Of a stretch of DNA of 64,000 nucleotides, positions 38,960 to 49,236 are shown in pieces. A model generated the notes under the pieces. It saw only the letters and a list, made by a program, of their open reading frames with translations. It ran no database searches and was not told the DNA's origin. Positions within the stretch are counted from its first letter, which is position 1, and every line of letters starts with the position of its first letter. Source of the stretch: Acidocella aminolytica 101 = DSM 11237 (lineage in GTDB: Bacteria > Pseudomonadota > Alphaproteobacteria > Acetobacterales > Acetobacteraceae); the NCBI RefSeq assembly GCF_900129125.1, contig NZ_FQVJ01000004.1, positions 1 through 64,000 of the forward strand, in the 5' to 3' direction. Both the position numbers and the translations under genes were made by a program.

Positions 38960-40050
38960 TCATACCATGGTTGGATGTGGCCTTTTGGTGAGCACCATGG
39001 CGATTTTCTTGATATTTTGTGCGGCGGCGGTGAGGAAGCATTGCCGATCAAGCCTCTGAACCTGACGTAGCAGTGGCCGAGAAGCTGCTTGGCATCGGCG
39101 AAGGATCGCTCGACTGTCTCTTTTCGCCGCTTATAGACTGCCTTGCCCCATGCGGTGAGGCGGTTGGCGTCGGTACGCTCGCGGGCGCCGCGCCAGACAT
39201 AGCGGTTGATGCTGCGCTCGCACTTGGCGCTGGCCGTGCAGGAGCAGCTTCGGCAAATGGTGGGGTCTGATTTATAGTGGCGGTAGCCGTCACGATCCGT
39301 CGTGGCATAGGTCAGCACTTGGCCTTGCGGGCAAATATAGCCCTCCGGGTTGTCGTGATAGACAAAAACCTTGGGCCCCAGCATCCCCGGCTTGGGCGGG
39401 GTGGGACGGTGATAGCCGGTAACGCCTGGAATATTGCGGTCTTCCAGCCCCTTGGCGATGCCCGCGGTGGCATAGCCTGCATCCAGTCCCACGGCCTTCA
39501 CATCAAAGTCAAAACGTTGACGCTGGCGATCAAGCCGGCCGAGATAGGCGATGCTGTCATGCACATTTGCCAGCGTGGTGTAGGTGTCGGTGATGATGGC
39601 GTGGCGCCCATCCTCCGTGCGATGATCGAGGTAGAAGAAGCCCGTGGGCTTGCCGTTGCGCATCATGTAGCCACTCTGCGGATCGGTGCGGGAGATTTTG
39701 GTCTCCTTCTCTTCGTGCTTGTGCTCCTTCGGTTTCAGCGGCGACTTGCCGTGTGCGGCGCGGTCAGCGTCAATCGCCGCGTCCAGATCATCCCAGTAAC
39801 CGGTGCGGGATTTGGCAATCACCGCTTTGTCGTACCGGTTCTTGTTGGCGTTAGCCTTCAGATGCATGCTGTCGACAGCACCGTGCCATCCACCAGACCA
39901 TGCGCGATGGCCTGCTCCACGATCCGGTCAAATACCGCATGCGCCACGGTGCTGTCCTGGTAGCGCCGCCGCCGGTTCTGGCTCAGCGTCGAGGCGTCAA
40001 ATACCGCATCCGTCAGCCGCAGCCCCCCAGGCTTACGCCAGCGGCTTGTC
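38960..40050 (-). pseudogene. IS1182-type transposase, truncated and frameshifted
   Basis: The minus strand carries most of an IS1182-type transposase in at least three pieces. The N-terminal side starts abruptly near 40050 (GGLRLTDAVFDASTLSQNRR) and reads to VDGTVLSTA near 39865, where a frame change is needed to continue into HLKANANKNRYDK and on to LGLDAGYATAG-like and ETVERSFADAKQLLG blocks. Near 39040, 10 bases present in the copy at 1-225 (after CCGG) are missing; shifting frame restores AQNIKKIAMVL and a stop at 38960. The first transposase domain is absent, so it cannot move itself. 38821-38959 holds no gene and no clear terminal repeat. Confidence 0.88.
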
Positions 40051-40082
40051 AGCAGTCTGAGGGGGGGCTGAGCCCCCCTGCT
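40051..40082. terminator. GC hairpin at the junction of maeB and the IS remnant
   Basis: GGGGGGC, TGA, GCCCCCC forms a very stable stem, extended by AGCA/TGCT outside. It lies just after the maeB stop on the minus strand but has no T run, so it may be a weak or factor-assisted terminator, or a scar of the insertion. Confidence 0.45.
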
Positions 40083-40086
40083 GGAA

Positions 40087-42363
40087 TTACTTATTAATGG
40101 CCAACGCCGCCTGCATGGCCGCAACAGCCGAGAGATTGATAAGGCCGCGCGCCGTGGTGCTGGGCACGGCGATATGCAGCGGCTTCTCCAACCCCATCAA
40201 CATCGGCCCAACCGTCACCGCTTCACCCGTGGCTTTCACCAGGTTGTATGCGATATTGGCGGAATCGATATTGGGGAAAATCAGTAGATTGGCTTTGCCT
40301 CTGAGCGTGGAGTCCGGCAATGCGTGCTGGCGGATCTGCTCGGCCAACGCAGCATCCGCGTGCATTTCCCCATCCACCTCAAGCTCCGGGTTCTGTGCGC
40401 GAATCAGATTCAACGCCCCGCGCATCTTCTTCGCCGATGGCGAGTTGGATGCGCCGAAATTCGAGTGTGATAACAGCGCCACCTTCGGCGTCATGCCGAA
40501 ATGCTTCACCGTCTCCGCCGCCATCAGCGTCATTTCGGCGATTTCCTCGCAAGTCGGGTCCACATTCACATGCGTATCGCAGAAAAACAGCGGCCCGGCC
40601 TGCAAAATCAGCGCCGTCATCGCATAAACGCGCCCGGAGGTGGATTTACGTGGCACAATCGGCAGCGCGTACTGAAACTGCTTCCACCAATCTCCGGTAC
40701 CGCCGCACACGGCGGCGTCCGCTTCGCCCTGCTCCATGAGCATCGCCGCAGTCACGGTAGGACGGCGGCGCAACTGGCGGGAGGCCGCATCTGGCGGCAC
40801 GCCGCGCCGCCCCACACGCTTAGAATAAGCCGAAATCAGCCGCTCATAGAGTGCCTTGTCACGCTCCAAATCCGCGATCTGCACATCCACCCCTGGCCGC
40901 AGCCGCAAGCCTAGAGCCTGGATCTTGGCCGTCACCGCCTCAGTGTCACCTACGAGAATCGGCTTCGCCATACCGTCATCAACAACGCTCTGCACCGCGC
41001 GTAACGTCCGCTCATCCTCACCCTCGGAATAAACAATGCGTGGCTTGGCCTTGCGCGCAACCTCGATAACAGGCCGCAGCAACTGACCGGACTGGAACAC
41101 AAAACGTTCCAGCTCGTGCATATAGGCTTCGAAATCCGCGATCGGCTTACGGGCAACGCCTTCATCCATCGCCGCCTGCGCCACGGCGGGCGCCACATGC
41201 AGAATCAAACGCGGGTCAAAGGGCTTGGGGATGATATATTCAGGCCCGAAAGTTGGCGCCTGCCCGCCATAGGCGGCGGCCACCACGTCCGAGGCCTCAA
41301 CATGCGCCAGCTCGGCAATGGCCCGCACGGCGGCCAGTTTCATCCCCTCGGTAATCGCCGTGGCTCGCACATCCAGCGCGCCACGGAAAATAAAGGGGAA
41401 GCAGAGGACGTTATTCACCTGATTCGGAAAGTCCGATCGGCCGGTGGCCATAATCGCATCTGGGCGCTCGCGCTTGACAACGTCGGGCATGATTTCGGGC
41501 TCAGGATTTGCCAGTGCCAGAATCAACGGATTCTGGGCGAACAGGGGCAGCCATTCCTCTTTTAGCACGCGCGGCGCGGAGAGGCCTAGGAAGATATCTG
41601 CCCCCGGCAGCACATCCCGCAGGGTGCGGGCATTGGTCTCGCGGGCCACGTCCACCAGGGTTGAATCGAGATTCGGACGGCCTTTATAAACAACACCTTC
41701 CTTATCGGTCATGGTGATGTTTTCCGGGTTGGCCCCGAGCGCCTTCAGAATATTCACGCAGGACAAGGCCGCCGCACCGGCGCCGGAGGTGACAATCTTC
41801 ACCTCCTCGATCTTCTTGTTCAGCACGACCAACGTGTTCAGCACTGCGGCGCCCACAATAATGGCGGTACCGTGCTGGTCGTCATGGAAAACGGGGATGT
41901 TCATCTTCTCGCGCAGAATCTTCTCGATCTTGAAGCATTCCGGCGCCTTGATGTCCTCTAGATTGATGCCGCCGAAGCTCGGCTCCAGCCGGGCCACGGT
42001 TTCGATGAATTTATCCGGGTCCTGCTCGTTCACCTCGATATCAAAGGAATCGATCCCAGCGAACTTCTTGAACAGGACCGACTTGCCTTCCATTACCGGC
42101 TTGCCTGCCAGCGCGCCGATATTGCCCAGCCCCAGCACCGCCGTGCCGTTGGTGATAACCGCGACGAGATTGGCGCGGGAGGTCAGGTCAAACGACGCAT
42201 CAGGGTCGTTCTTAATCGCCTCACAGGCAGCGGCAACACCTGGGGAATAAGCCAGCGCCAGATCGCGCGAGGTTTCCATGCGCTTGGTCGCGACAATCGC
42301 CAATTTTCCTGGTCGGGGTGAGCGGTGATATTCCAGCGCCGCTTTGCGTAAACCCTCATCCAT
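40087..42363 (-). CDS. maeB: NADP-dependent malic enzyme with phosphotransacetylase-like domain
   Basis: MaeB decarboxylates malate to pyruvate with NADP+. The 758-residue protein has the malic N-terminal domain (SRDLALAYSPGVAAACEAI), the catalytic core VFHDDQHGTAIIVGAAVLN, an NAD(P)-binding domain (IVTSGAGAAALSC) and a C-terminal phosphotransacetylase-like domain from about residue 430, with LLSHSNFGASNSPSAKKM. The C-terminal part is usually regulatory and binds acetyl-CoA. The size is standard for the proteobacterial large form. It is transcribed alone, away from tRNA-Leu. Confidence 0.96.
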   Translation of the reverse strand: MDEGLRKAALEYHRSPRPGKLAIVATKRMETSRDLALAYSPGVAAACEAIKNDPDASFDLTSRANLVAVITNGTAVLGLGNIGALAGKPVMEGKSVLFKKFAGIDSFDIEVNEQDPDKFIETVARLEPSFGGINLEDIKAPECFKIEKILREKMNIPVFHDDQHGTAIIVGAAVLNTLVVLNKKIEEVKIVTSGAGAAALSCVNILKALGANPENITMTDKEGVVYKGRPNLDSTLVDVARETNARTLRDVLPGADIFLGLSAPRVLKEEWLPLFAQNPLILALANPEPEIMPDVVKRERPDAIMATGRSDFPNQVNNVLCFPFIFRGALDVRATAITEGMKLAAVRAIAELAHVEASDVVAAAYGGQAPTFGPEYIIPKPFDPRLILHVAPAVAQAAMDEGVARKPIADFEAYMHELERFVFQSGQLLRPVIEVARKAKPRIVYSEGEDERTLRAVQSVVDDGMAKPILVGDTEAVTAKIQALGLRLRPGVDVQIADLERDKALYERLISAYSKRVGRRGVPPDAASRQLRRRPTVTAAMLMEQGEADAAVCGGTGDWWKQFQYALPIVPRKSTSGRVYAMTALILQAGPLFFCDTHVNVDPTCEEIAEMTLMAAETVKHFGMTPKVALLSHSNFGASNSPSAKKMRGALNLIRAQNPELEVDGEMHADAALAEQIRQHALPDSTLRGKANLLIFPNIDSANIAYNLVKATGEAVTVGPMLMGLEKPLHIAVPSTTARGLINLSAVAAMQAALAINK

Positions 42364-42476
42364 GGCTCAAACACCCTTCAGAAATCAAAGACCTGCAGGT
42401 TCAATGGCGCATGGCGCACGGAGAGGCAACATGCCCCGCCATGTGATTTTAGAAAATCAGTTTTTCAGAGAAAGTT

Positions 42477-42562
42477 TGGTGCGGTCGAGAAGACTCGAAC
42501 TTCCACGAGGTTTCCCCCACAAGCACCTCAAGCTTGCGCGTCTACCATTCCGCCACGACCGC
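42477..42562 (-). tRNA. tRNA-Leu (anticodon GAG)
   Basis: On the minus strand, acceptor GCGGTCG pairs with CGACCGC, the anticodon stem CAAGC/GCTTG encloses TTGAGGT with anticodon GAG (reads CUC and CUU), and a long variable arm identifies a class II tRNA. The T arm contains GTTCGAGTC. The discriminator is A and CCA is encoded at 42477-42479. Confidence 0.95.
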
Positions 42563-42620
42563 ATCGAGGCGGAGCAGCCTATAGACTATGAACCCGGAGC
42601 CTGCAACAGGGGGAGGCATG

Positions 42621-43268
42621 ATGAAAAACGCTTTAACCTGGGAAATTTCGCATGGCCTGACAGATTATGAGGCCGCCCTGACCCGGATGCAGGCCCAAGT
42701 GGCCGCAATCCGGGCTGAATACGCCCAGGAGATAGTCTGGCTCGTCGAGCATCCGCCTCTTTATACAGAAGGCACCTCCGCCAAACTGGAGGACCTTCAG
42801 GACCCGATGCGCTTTCCCACTTTCAAAGCTGGGCGCGGCGGGCAATGGACCTATCACGGCCCCGGCCAGCGCGTGGCCTATGTGATGCTGAACCTCTCCC
42901 ATTCGCATGGCAGCGTCCCCGCTCGGGATGTGCGCTGCTATGTGGCCGGGCTCGAACGATGGGTCATCGAGACATTGCGGGACTTCGACATCAAGGGTGA
43001 GATCCGCGAGGGGCGGGTTGGCATCTGGGTCGTCCGGCCGGATGGGCGGGAGGAAAAAATCGGCGCCATTGGCGTCCGGGTCTCGCACTGGGTCACCTGG
43101 CACGGCCTGTCTTTGAACGTGGCGCCGGATCTGTCCCACTTCACCGGTATCGTGCCCTGCGGCATTGCCGAGCATGGCGTGACCAGCCTGCACGCGCTTG
43201 GCGTTAAAGTCAGCATGGCAGACGTGGACGCCGCCCTGCAGCGCAACTGGGGCAAGGTTTTTGGATGA
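42621..43268 (+). CDS. lipB: Lipoyl(octanoyl) transferase LipB
   Basis: LipB moves octanoyl from acyl carrier protein to lipoyl domains of 2-oxoacid dehydrogenases and GcvH. The 215-residue protein has [31 protein letters not shown], the catalytic lysine in [18 protein letters not shown] and the acyl-accepting cysteine near residue 180 in [21 protein letters not shown] lies before two consecutive ATG codons at 42618 and 42621. lipA is not in the window. Confidence 0.95.
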   Translation: MKNALTWEISHGLTDYEAALTRMQAQVAAIRAEYAQEIVWLVEHPPLYTEGTSAKLEDLQDPMRFPTFKAGRGGQWTYHGPGQRVAYVMLNLSHSHGSVPARDVRCYVAGLERWVIETLRDFDIKGEIREGRVGIWVVRPDGREEKIGAIGVRVSHWVTWHGLSLNVAPDLSHFTGIVPCGIAEHGVTSLHALGVKVSMADVDAALQRNWGKVFG

Positions 43269-43334
43269 CGCCTCCCGCTATTTCCGGTCCGTCACCAGAC
43301 TGGAAACAAGCGGACAGACGCCAATATGAACAGC

Positions 43335-44342
43335 ATGAAACTTTCCGTGCTCGACCAATCACCGATCCGCAACAACGCCTCGCCGGACCAGTCAATCCGC
43401 GAGAGCATCGCCCTGGCGCAGGCTTGCGAGGGGTTTGGATATCACCGTTACTGGCTCTCTGAGCACCATAATTCCGGCTCTGTCGCGGGGTCCGCACCGG
43501 AAGTGCTGGCCGCCGCCATCGCCGCCAGCACGAGCCGCATCCGCGTGGGAGCGGCGGGGATCATGCTGCCACATTATGCCTCGCTGAAGATAGCGGAGCA
43601 GTTCCGGGTTCTGGAAGCCATCGCCCCGGGGCGGATTGATCTTGGACTGGGGCGAGCGCCTGGGTCAGATGGTCGCACAGCTTTGGCGCTGAACCCCAAC
43701 GCTCGCACGGCAGCGGATATGTTCCCCTCCCAGGTTCGGGATGTCATGGCGTGGGTCTCGGGCTCACCTTTGCCGGTAGACCATCCATTCCGCACCCTCA
43801 TCGCTGAGCCGCGGGGCCCTCATGCGCCGGAAATCTGGATTCTTGGCAGCTCCAATTACGGCGCGCAACTCGCCGCCTGGTTTGGCCTGCCTTATGCCTT
43901 TGCTTATTTCTTCTCAGACGGCGCGGGCGCTGCCGAGGCCCTGCATGCCTACCACTCGCAATTCCGCCAGCCCGCGCCCGAAGAAGTCCAGAAACGCGCC
44001 GCCGTCACCGTGTTTGCCCTGGCCTGCGAAACAGAGGGCGAGGCAAAATATTGGGCCAAATCACGCGGCGCCTTCTGGGCCATGCGCAATCGCGGTCAAT
44101 ATATCCCACTCCCCTCACCGGACGAAGCCGAGCAGTTCGACTTCACGGAAGTTGAAAAAGCGCAGATGATGCTTTCCCTGCAACGCAACTTTATTGGTAC
44201 GGCGCCGCAGGTCGCGGACAGGCTACGCGCACTGGCGCAAGAGCTGCAACTCGACGAAATCGCCATCACCACCGCGACATACGATCCTGCCGTGCGCACA
44301 AAATCATACGAACTGCTGGCAAAAGAGTTGGACCTCGGCTGA
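43335..44342 (+). CDS. LLM-class flavin-dependent oxidoreductase
   Basis: The 335-residue protein is a luciferase-like monooxygenase of the MsnO8/YhbW type: KLSVLDQSPI at the N terminus, YHRYWLSEHHNSGSVAGSAPEVL, RIRVGAAGIMLPHY, and IAPGRIDLGLGRAPGSD. These bind reduced FMN in a TIM barrel. No flavin reductase is adjacent, but one occurs at 49237. The substrate is unknown. An upstream in-frame ATG at 43326 would add three residues; neither start has a clear ribosome-binding site. Confidence 0.9.
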   Translation: MKLSVLDQSPIRNNASPDQSIRESIALAQACEGFGYHRYWLSEHHNSGSVAGSAPEVLAAAIAASTSRIRVGAAGIMLPHYASLKIAEQFRVLEAIAPGRIDLGLGRAPGSDGRTALALNPNARTAADMFPSQVRDVMAWVSGSPLPVDHPFRTLIAEPRGPHAPEIWILGSSNYGAQLAAWFGLPYAFAYFFSDGAGAAEALHAYHSQFRQPAPEEVQKRAAVTVFALACETEGEAKYWAKSRGAFWAMRNRGQYIPLPSPDEAEQFDFTEVEKAQMMLSLQRNFIGTAPQVADRLRALAQELQLDEIAITTATYDPAVRTKSYELLAKELDLG

Positions 44343-44592
44343 CGATTTATTACAGAAAGAAACGTTTTCTAAAAATGACGTTGTCTTGTTAGTTTTGCAA
44401 CAATTACTAGAACATCTGACTGCATCAAACGCGACAGATATCAGAATTTTGAATTAAACTTGCCTTACCTAAACCAGAACTTAATGTTCATACTAAATTC
44501 AATAACATCAAGATCAAGCTTCATGATTTCATGAATACAGACGGATCAAAAAATCCTTTTTCTTAATAATTCTTTGCTCCTTTCAGATAAGG

Positions 44593-44664
44593 GATGTTGA
44601 TAAGGATAAAGACCATATTGAAGGCGTTATTAAAAATCCCTTAGGCGACATGAAAGACTCTTAA
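44593..44664 (+). pseudogene. Possible CsbD-like stress protein fragment
   Basis: A 23-codon frame reads DVDKDKDHIEGVIKN, then PLGDMKDS and a stop. The spacing IEGxxKxxxGxxK is the CsbD family signature. The only ATG (44594) is in a different frame, one base off, and the other half of a CsbD protein is missing, so if real this is a relic. The match is short and could be chance. Confidence 0.3.
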
Positions 44665-44687
44665 AAGAAAGACTAATCTTGCTCAAG

Positions 44688-44724
44688 CAAAAAATTGGCG
44701 GCGCTTTGTTTACGCCGCCAATTT
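44688..44724 (-). terminator. Terminator of the fasciclin gene
   Basis: Read on the minus strand, AAATTGGCGGCG pairs with CGCCGCCAATTT across a 9-base loop and runs into TTT. It directly follows the stop at 44728. Confidence 0.88.
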
Positions 44725-44727
44725 CCA

Positions 44728-45300
44728 TTAAGGCATCAGTACTTTATTGATCACCTGAATTACGCCATTAGACTGAATAACATCCGCGATGGTGATATGC
44801 GCGATATCTCCCTTGCCGTCCGTCACATTCAACCCGCCGGACGGATCGTTTGTAAAAGTCAGCATTTTCCCTTCAATCGTCTTGAGCTGGGCTTTGCCGC
44901 CATCCTGTTCAATCATGTTCTCAATATCTGCTTCCGTATACCGCCCGGCCACGACATGATAGGTGAGAATCTTCACCAACTCGGCCTTATTTTCGGGCTT
45001 CAGCAACGTCTGCACCGTGCCCGCAGGCAACGCGGCGAACGCCTCGTTGGTCGGCGCGAACACCGTGAACGGTCCTGGTCCTTCTAACGTTTTCACCAAA
45101 CCCGCCGCCTTGACCGCCTCCACCAGAGTGGTGTGATCCTTCGAGTTCAAAGCATTTTGAATAATATTCCGGTTTGGATACATCGCCGCCCCGCCAACCA
45201 TCGGGTCCGAGGACATGGACATGTTTTGCGCCATCGCCATCGCCGGCAACGCGACGAGACTGGACAGCAACAACGCCACTCTGATTTTCTTTGGAAACAT
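44728..45300 (-). CDS. Secreted fasciclin (FAS1) domain protein
   Basis: The 190-residue protein has a signal peptide (cut near AMAMA, residue 24) followed by one FAS1 domain: NIIQNALNSKDHTTLVEAVKAAGL, the H1 box GPFTVFAPTNEAFAALP, LVKILTYHVVAGRYT and the H2-like NGVIQVINKVLMP. FAS1 proteins act in adhesion and matrix contacts, and single-domain secreted forms are frequent in proteobacteria. It is monocistronic with its own terminator. Confidence 0.93.
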   Translation of the reverse strand: MFPKKIRVALLLSSLVALPAMAMAQNMSMSSDPMVGGAAMYPNRNIIQNALNSKDHTTLVEAVKAAGLVKTLEGPGPFTVFAPTNEAFAALPAGTVQTLLKPENKAELVKILTYHVVAGRYTEADIENMIEQDGGKAQLKTIEGKMLTFTNDPSGGLNVTDGKGDIAHITIADVIQSNGVIQVINKVLMP

Positions 45301-45430
45301 CTGCTCACTCCCTAACTTCCAGGACCTTGTGAGACCTTGGATATTAAAGAGTACGCAAACCGCATCACCTCGGATTTTTAAAAGATACGGTTTTTCTAAA
45401 ATTTTTTGTTACACGCAGGAAAGACGCGCC

Positions 45431-45892
45431 TTAGCCCGCTAATTTATCAAGTGCGCGCTGCAATATTTCCGCCGCCGCCAGCTTGTCCACAATCTCGGCA
45501 CGGCGCGCCCGGCTCACCCCAGCTGAGATCAGCCGCTCATGCGTCTCGGCCGTGGAGTAACTTTCATCCACCATCGCCACCGGCAGGCCCGTGGCATCGC
45601 TGATGCCGTGCGCCCAGTCCCGCGTCGCCTGGGCACGCGGCCCAAGCTTTTGCCTGTCATCCAAAGGCAGGCCAACAATCAGCCCCCCAACCCCTTCCCG
45701 CTTGATAATGGCCGCCAACTCGGCGGCGTTCTGTTTCATCTTGGCGCGGGCGAGCGTGGTGTAAGGGCTGGCCACGCTCCGGTTCACATCAGAGAGCGCC
45801 ACCCCGATCCGCTTAGAACCAGGGTCCACCCCTAATAGCCGTGTGCCGGGGGCCAGGAGGGGCAAAAATTCTAGCAGGTTGTAGAGCGCCAT
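45431..45892 (-). CDS. ruvX: Putative pre-16S rRNA nuclease / Holliday junction resolvase RuvX
   Basis: The 153-residue YqgF-family protein has the RNase H-like start RLLGVDPGSKRIGVALSD, IVGLPLDD and the late acidic motif VMVDESYSTAETHE-like stretch (PVAMVDESYSTAETHERL). YqgF is required for 5' maturation of 16S rRNA. The start used is the ATG at 45892, because codons further upstream overlap the divergent gatC and do not resemble the family. The divergent ruvX-gatC arrangement recurs in alphaproteobacteria. Confidence 0.92.
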   Translation of the reverse strand: MALYNLLEFLPLLAPGTRLLGVDPGSKRIGVALSDVNRSVASPYTTLARAKMKQNAAELAAIIKREGVGGLIVGLPLDDRQKLGPRAQATRDWAHGISDATGLPVAMVDESYSTAETHERLISAGVSRARRAEIVDKLAAAEILQRALDKLAG

Positions 45893-45939
45893 GCCCGCCT
45901 GTATGGTCCGGCCGGATTTTTTAGCCAAGGGATTTTGGT

Positions 45940-46227
45940 ATGTCGCTGGACGCCGCAACGGTACGCCGGATTGCGAAACTGGCCCGTATAAGGGTGAATG
46001 AGGAGGAGGTTTCAACCCTCCAGAACGAGCTGAACGCCATTTTGGGCTATGTGGAACAGCTTGGCGAGGTTAACGTGGAGGGTGTGGAACCGCTCTCCGG
46101 TGGCGCGCAAATGGCGCTACGCCAACGTGAGGACAAGCTCACCGACGGAGATATGGCGGAAAAAATTCTGGCCAACGCGCCTGACCGCATCGAGAACTTC
46201 TTTGCCGTACCGAAAGTGGTGGAATGA
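45940..46227 (+). CDS. gatC: Asp-tRNA(Asn)/Glu-tRNA(Gln) amidotransferase subunit C
   Basis: GatC wraps around GatA and stabilises the GatCAB complex. The 95-residue protein begins [20 protein letters not shown] and has [21 protein letters not shown], then LREDKL-type REDKLTDGD and [20 protein letters not shown], all family blocks. Its stop overlaps gatA by ATGA. Confidence 0.96.
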   Translation: MSLDAATVRRIAKLARIRVNEEEVSTLQNELNAILGYVEQLGEVNVEGVEPLSGGAQMALRQREDKLTDGDMAEKILANAPDRIENFFAVPKVVE

Positions 46228-47699
46228 GCATTTTTGACTACACAATCGCCAGTGCCGCCAAGGCGCTGAAAGCGAAAGAGATTTCGGCTGTGGAACTGAC
46301 CACGGCCTATAACAAGGCGGTGGCTGAGCTGAATCCACGCCTGAACGCCTTTATCACCACCACGCCGGATCTGGCGCTGGAGCAAGCCAAGGCGGCGGAT
46401 GCTCGTATTGCAGATGGCAGCGCCACCCCGCTCACCGGCATTCCCATCGCCATGAAGGATCTGTTCTGCACCGAGGGGGTGCGCACCACGGCGGCCAGCA
46501 AAATTCTGGAGCCCTTCATCCCGCCTTATGAGAGCACGGTCTCAGGCAAGCTGAAGGCAGCGGGCGCGGTGATGCTGGGCAAGGCCAATCTGGACGAGTT
46601 CGCCATGGGCTCAGCCAACATCACCTCCGGCTATGGTTCGGTTGAGAATCCCTGGAAGCGCCAGGGGGAGGTCGCCAAGCTGGTGCCGGGCGGATCCTCC
46701 GGCGGATCCGCCGCCGCCGTGGCCGCCCGCATGGCCCTGGCTGCCACGGGCACGGACACTGGCGGTTCCATCCGCCAGCCGGCCGCCTTCACCGGTCTCG
46801 CGGGCATCAAACCCACCTATGGGCGCTGCTCGCGCTGGGGCGTGGTGGCCTTCGCCTCCTCGCTGGACCAGCCCGGGCCGATGGCCCGCAATGTGGAAGA
46901 CAACGCCCTGCTGCTGAACGCCATGGCGGGGTTTGATGAGAAAGACTCCACCTCCGCCGAACGCGCCGTACCGGACTTCACCACCGCCCTGAACCGTGGC
47001 GTGAAGGGTCTGAAAATCGGCATTCCCGCCGAGTACCGGCTGGAAGGCACCAACCCTGAAATCCTGGCACTGTGGGACAAGGGCATTGAATGGCTGAAAG
47101 CCCAGGGCGCCGAGATTGTCGACATCTCCCTCCCCCACACCAAATACGGCCTGCCGGTATACTATATCGTCGCCCCGGCGGAGGCGTCCTCCAACCTCGC
47201 CCGCTATGATGGCGTGCGCTTCGGTAAGCGTGTCGATGGCGAGGACCTCATCGACCTTTATGAGCGCACCCGCGCCGAAGGGTTCGGAGCCGAAGTGAAA
47301 CGCCGCATTATGATCGGCACCTATGTGCTGAGCCATGGCTACTACGACGCCTATTACCTCAAGGCCCAGAAGGTGCGGAACCTGATCCTGAAGGATTTCA
47401 CCAACGCCTTTGGGCAGGTGGACGCCATACTCACCCCCACCGCCCCCTCCGCCGCCTTCGGACTTGACGAAAAGATGAACGATCCGGTGACGATGTACCT
47501 GAACGACGTGTTCACCGTGCCCGCCTCGCTGGCCGGTGTACCCGCGATGAGCGTTCCCGCCGGGCTTTCCGCCGAAGGGTTGCCGCTTGGCCTGCAGATC
47601 ATCGGGAAGCATTTTGACGAAGAAACGGTGTTCGCGGTCTCCGCCGCCATCGAAAGCGCGGCGGGCTTCTCAGCCCTGCCTGAAGTGCGAGCGAAATAA
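46224..47699 (+). CDS. gatA: Asp-tRNA(Asn)/Glu-tRNA(Gln) amidotransferase subunit A
   Basis: GatA releases ammonia from glutamine for amidation of Glu-tRNA(Gln) or Asp-tRNA(Asn). The 491-residue amidase-signature enzyme has the Ser-cisSer-Lys triad: Lys in [10 protein letters not shown], cis-Ser in [14 protein letters not shown] and Ser in [14 protein letters not shown]. It overlaps gatC at its start, and the last base of its stop is the first base of gatB. With tRNA-Gln in the window, this points to the indirect Gln-tRNA route. Confidence 0.98.
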   Translation: MSIFDYTIASAAKALKAKEISAVELTTAYNKAVAELNPRLNAFITTTPDLALEQAKAADARIADGSATPLTGIPIAMKDLFCTEGVRTTAASKILEPFIPPYESTVSGKLKAAGAVMLGKANLDEFAMGSANITSGYGSVENPWKRQGEVAKLVPGGSSGGSAAAVAARMALAATGTDTGGSIRQPAAFTGLAGIKPTYGRCSRWGVVAFASSLDQPGPMARNVEDNALLLNAMAGFDEKDSTSAERAVPDFTTALNRGVKGLKIGIPAEYRLEGTNPEILALWDKGIEWLKAQGAEIVDISLPHTKYGLPVYYIVAPAEASSNLARYDGVRFGKRVDGEDLIDLYERTRAEGFGAEVKRRIMIGTYVLSHGYYDAYYLKAQKVRNLILKDFTNAFGQVDAILTPTAPSAAFGLDEKMNDPVTMYLNDVFTVPASLAGVPAMSVPAGLSAEGLPLGLQIIGKHFDEETVFAVSAAIESAAGFSALPEVRAK

Positions 47700-49150
47700 T
47701 GGCTTATTCTCTGGAAGGGCGCACCGGCGCCTGGGAAGTCGTGGTCGGGCTGGAAGTTCATGCCCAGGTGATTTCTGAATCCAAACTCTTCTCCGGCGCC
47801 TCCGCCACTTATGGCGGCGCGCCCAACGCGCATGTGTCGTTCATCGATGCCGGTTTCCCAGGTATGTTGCCCGTCATCAACAAAGAATGCGTGGCCCAGG
47901 CCGTACGCACCGGCCTTGGCCTGCGCGCGCAGATCAATCTGTTTTCCCGCTTCGACCGTAAGAATTATTTCTACGCGGATCTACCGCAGGGTTATCAGAT
48001 TAGCCAGTTCGCGCACCCAATCGTCGGCAAAGGCAATGTCGAGATCGAACTGCAAGACGGCACGATCAAGCATATCGGCATCACCCGCCTGCATCTGGAG
48101 CAGGATGCCGGCAAGTCGATGCACGACCAGCACCCGAGCAAATCTGTCATCGATCTCAACCGCGCGGGGGTGGGACTGATGGAAATTGTCTCAGAGCCGG
48201 ATATCCGCTCGCCCGAGGAAGCCGGGGCGTATTTGCGCAAAATCCGCCAGATCGTGCGCTATCTCGGCACCTGCGACGGTAACATGGAGGAAGGCTCCAT
48301 GCGCGCGGACGTGAATGTCTCGGTCCGCAAGCCGGGCGAGGAATTCCGTACGCGCTGCGAGATCAAGAACGTCAACTCCATCCGCTTCGTCATGCACGCG
48401 GTGGAGGCCGAAGCGCTGCGCCAGATCGAGGTGTGGGAATCTGGCGGCGAGGTTGTGCAGGAAACCCGCCTCTACGACCCCTCCAAGGGCGAAACGCGCT
48501 CCATGCGCTCCAAGGAGGACGCACATGATTACCGCTACTTCCCTGAGCCGGATCTGCTGCCGCTGCTTCTGGAGCAGTCATGGGTGGACGAGCTGAAAGC
48601 CAAGCTGCCCGAACTGCCGGACGAAAAGCGCGCCCGCTTCTGCCGGGAATACGGCATTCCCTTCTACGATGCTGGCGTGCTGGTTGCGGAGCAGGCCACG
48701 GCAGATTTCTACGAAACACTGGCCAAGGGCCGGGACGGCAAGCTCGCCGCCAACTGGGTCACTGGCGATTTCTTTGCCGCCATGAACCGCACAGGTAAGA
48801 ACATCGAGAACCCGCCCGTCACGGTTGAGGCGCTGGGCCAGCTTCTGGATCTCCTAGCCGACAAGACCATCAATGGCCGCATCGCCAAGGATGTGTTCGA
48901 GGAAATGGTGGAAACCGGCAAGATGCCCGCCGCCATCGTCGAGGAAAAGGGCCTAAAGCAGGTGACCGATACCGGCGCCATCGATGCTGCGGTCGCCAAG
49001 GTGCTGGCTGATAACGCCGATAAGGTGGCTGAATACAAGTCTGGCAAGGACAAGCTGTTCGGCTTCTTCGTCGGTCAGGTGATGAAGGCCATGCAAGGCA
49101 AGGGCAACCCGGCCTTGGTGAACGAGGCCGTGAAGACACAGCTCGGCTAA
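47699..49150 (+). CDS. gatB: Asp-tRNA(Asn)/Glu-tRNA(Gln) amidotransferase subunit B
   Basis: GatB binds the mischarged tRNA, activates it with ATP and transfers ammonia. The 483-residue protein has [39 protein letters not shown], the kinase-site region [14 protein letters not shown] and [19 protein letters not shown], and a C-terminal helical YqeY-like tail for tRNA binding. It closes the gatCAB operon and is followed by a strong terminator. Confidence 0.98.
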   Translation: MAYSLEGRTGAWEVVVGLEVHAQVISESKLFSGASATYGGAPNAHVSFIDAGFPGMLPVINKECVAQAVRTGLGLRAQINLFSRFDRKNYFYADLPQGYQISQFAHPIVGKGNVEIELQDGTIKHIGITRLHLEQDAGKSMHDQHPSKSVIDLNRAGVGLMEIVSEPDIRSPEEAGAYLRKIRQIVRYLGTCDGNMEEGSMRADVNVSVRKPGEEFRTRCEIKNVNSIRFVMHAVEAEALRQIEVWESGGEVVQETRLYDPSKGETRSMRSKEDAHDYRYFPEPDLLPLLLEQSWVDELKAKLPELPDEKRARFCREYGIPFYDAGVLVAEQATADFYETLAKGRDGKLAANWVTGDFFAAMNRTGKNIENPPVTVEALGQLLDLLADKTINGRIAKDVFEEMVETGKMPAAIVEEKGLKQVTDTGAIDAAVAKVLADNADKVAEYKSGKDKLFGFFVGQVMKAMQGKGNPALVNEAVKTQLG

Positions 49151-49200
49151 TTCCCACATACCAGCCCCGCGCCGTTACAAAGCGGGGGTTGATAAGGATC

Positions 49201-49229
49201 AAACCCCGCCCTTAAGGCGGGGTTTATTT
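49201..49229 (+). terminator. Terminator after gatCAB
   Basis: AAACCCCGCC and GGCGGGGTTT form a perfect 10-bp stem with a CTTAA loop, followed by ATTTG. The next start codon lies about 10 bases beyond it. Confidence 0.92.
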
Positions 49230-49236
49230 GTTCGCC

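Larger units (their letters stand above)
44343..44727. other. AT-rich intergenic region with a possible CsbD relic
   Basis: This 385-base stretch is visibly AT-rich against its surroundings and holds no complete gene. It contains short direct and inverted motifs such as TTCATGATTTCATGAA near 44520, a possible CsbD fragment (44593-44664) and the fasciclin terminator at its right end. It could be old insertion or decayed sequence. Confidence 0.6.

Noticed and set aside
39277-39963. 228-codon open frame on the plus strand
   Set aside because: Antisense to the transposase remnant; no motif.
46611-47612. 333-codon open frame on the minus strand
   Set aside because: Antisense to gatA, Gly/His-rich with no recognisable motif.
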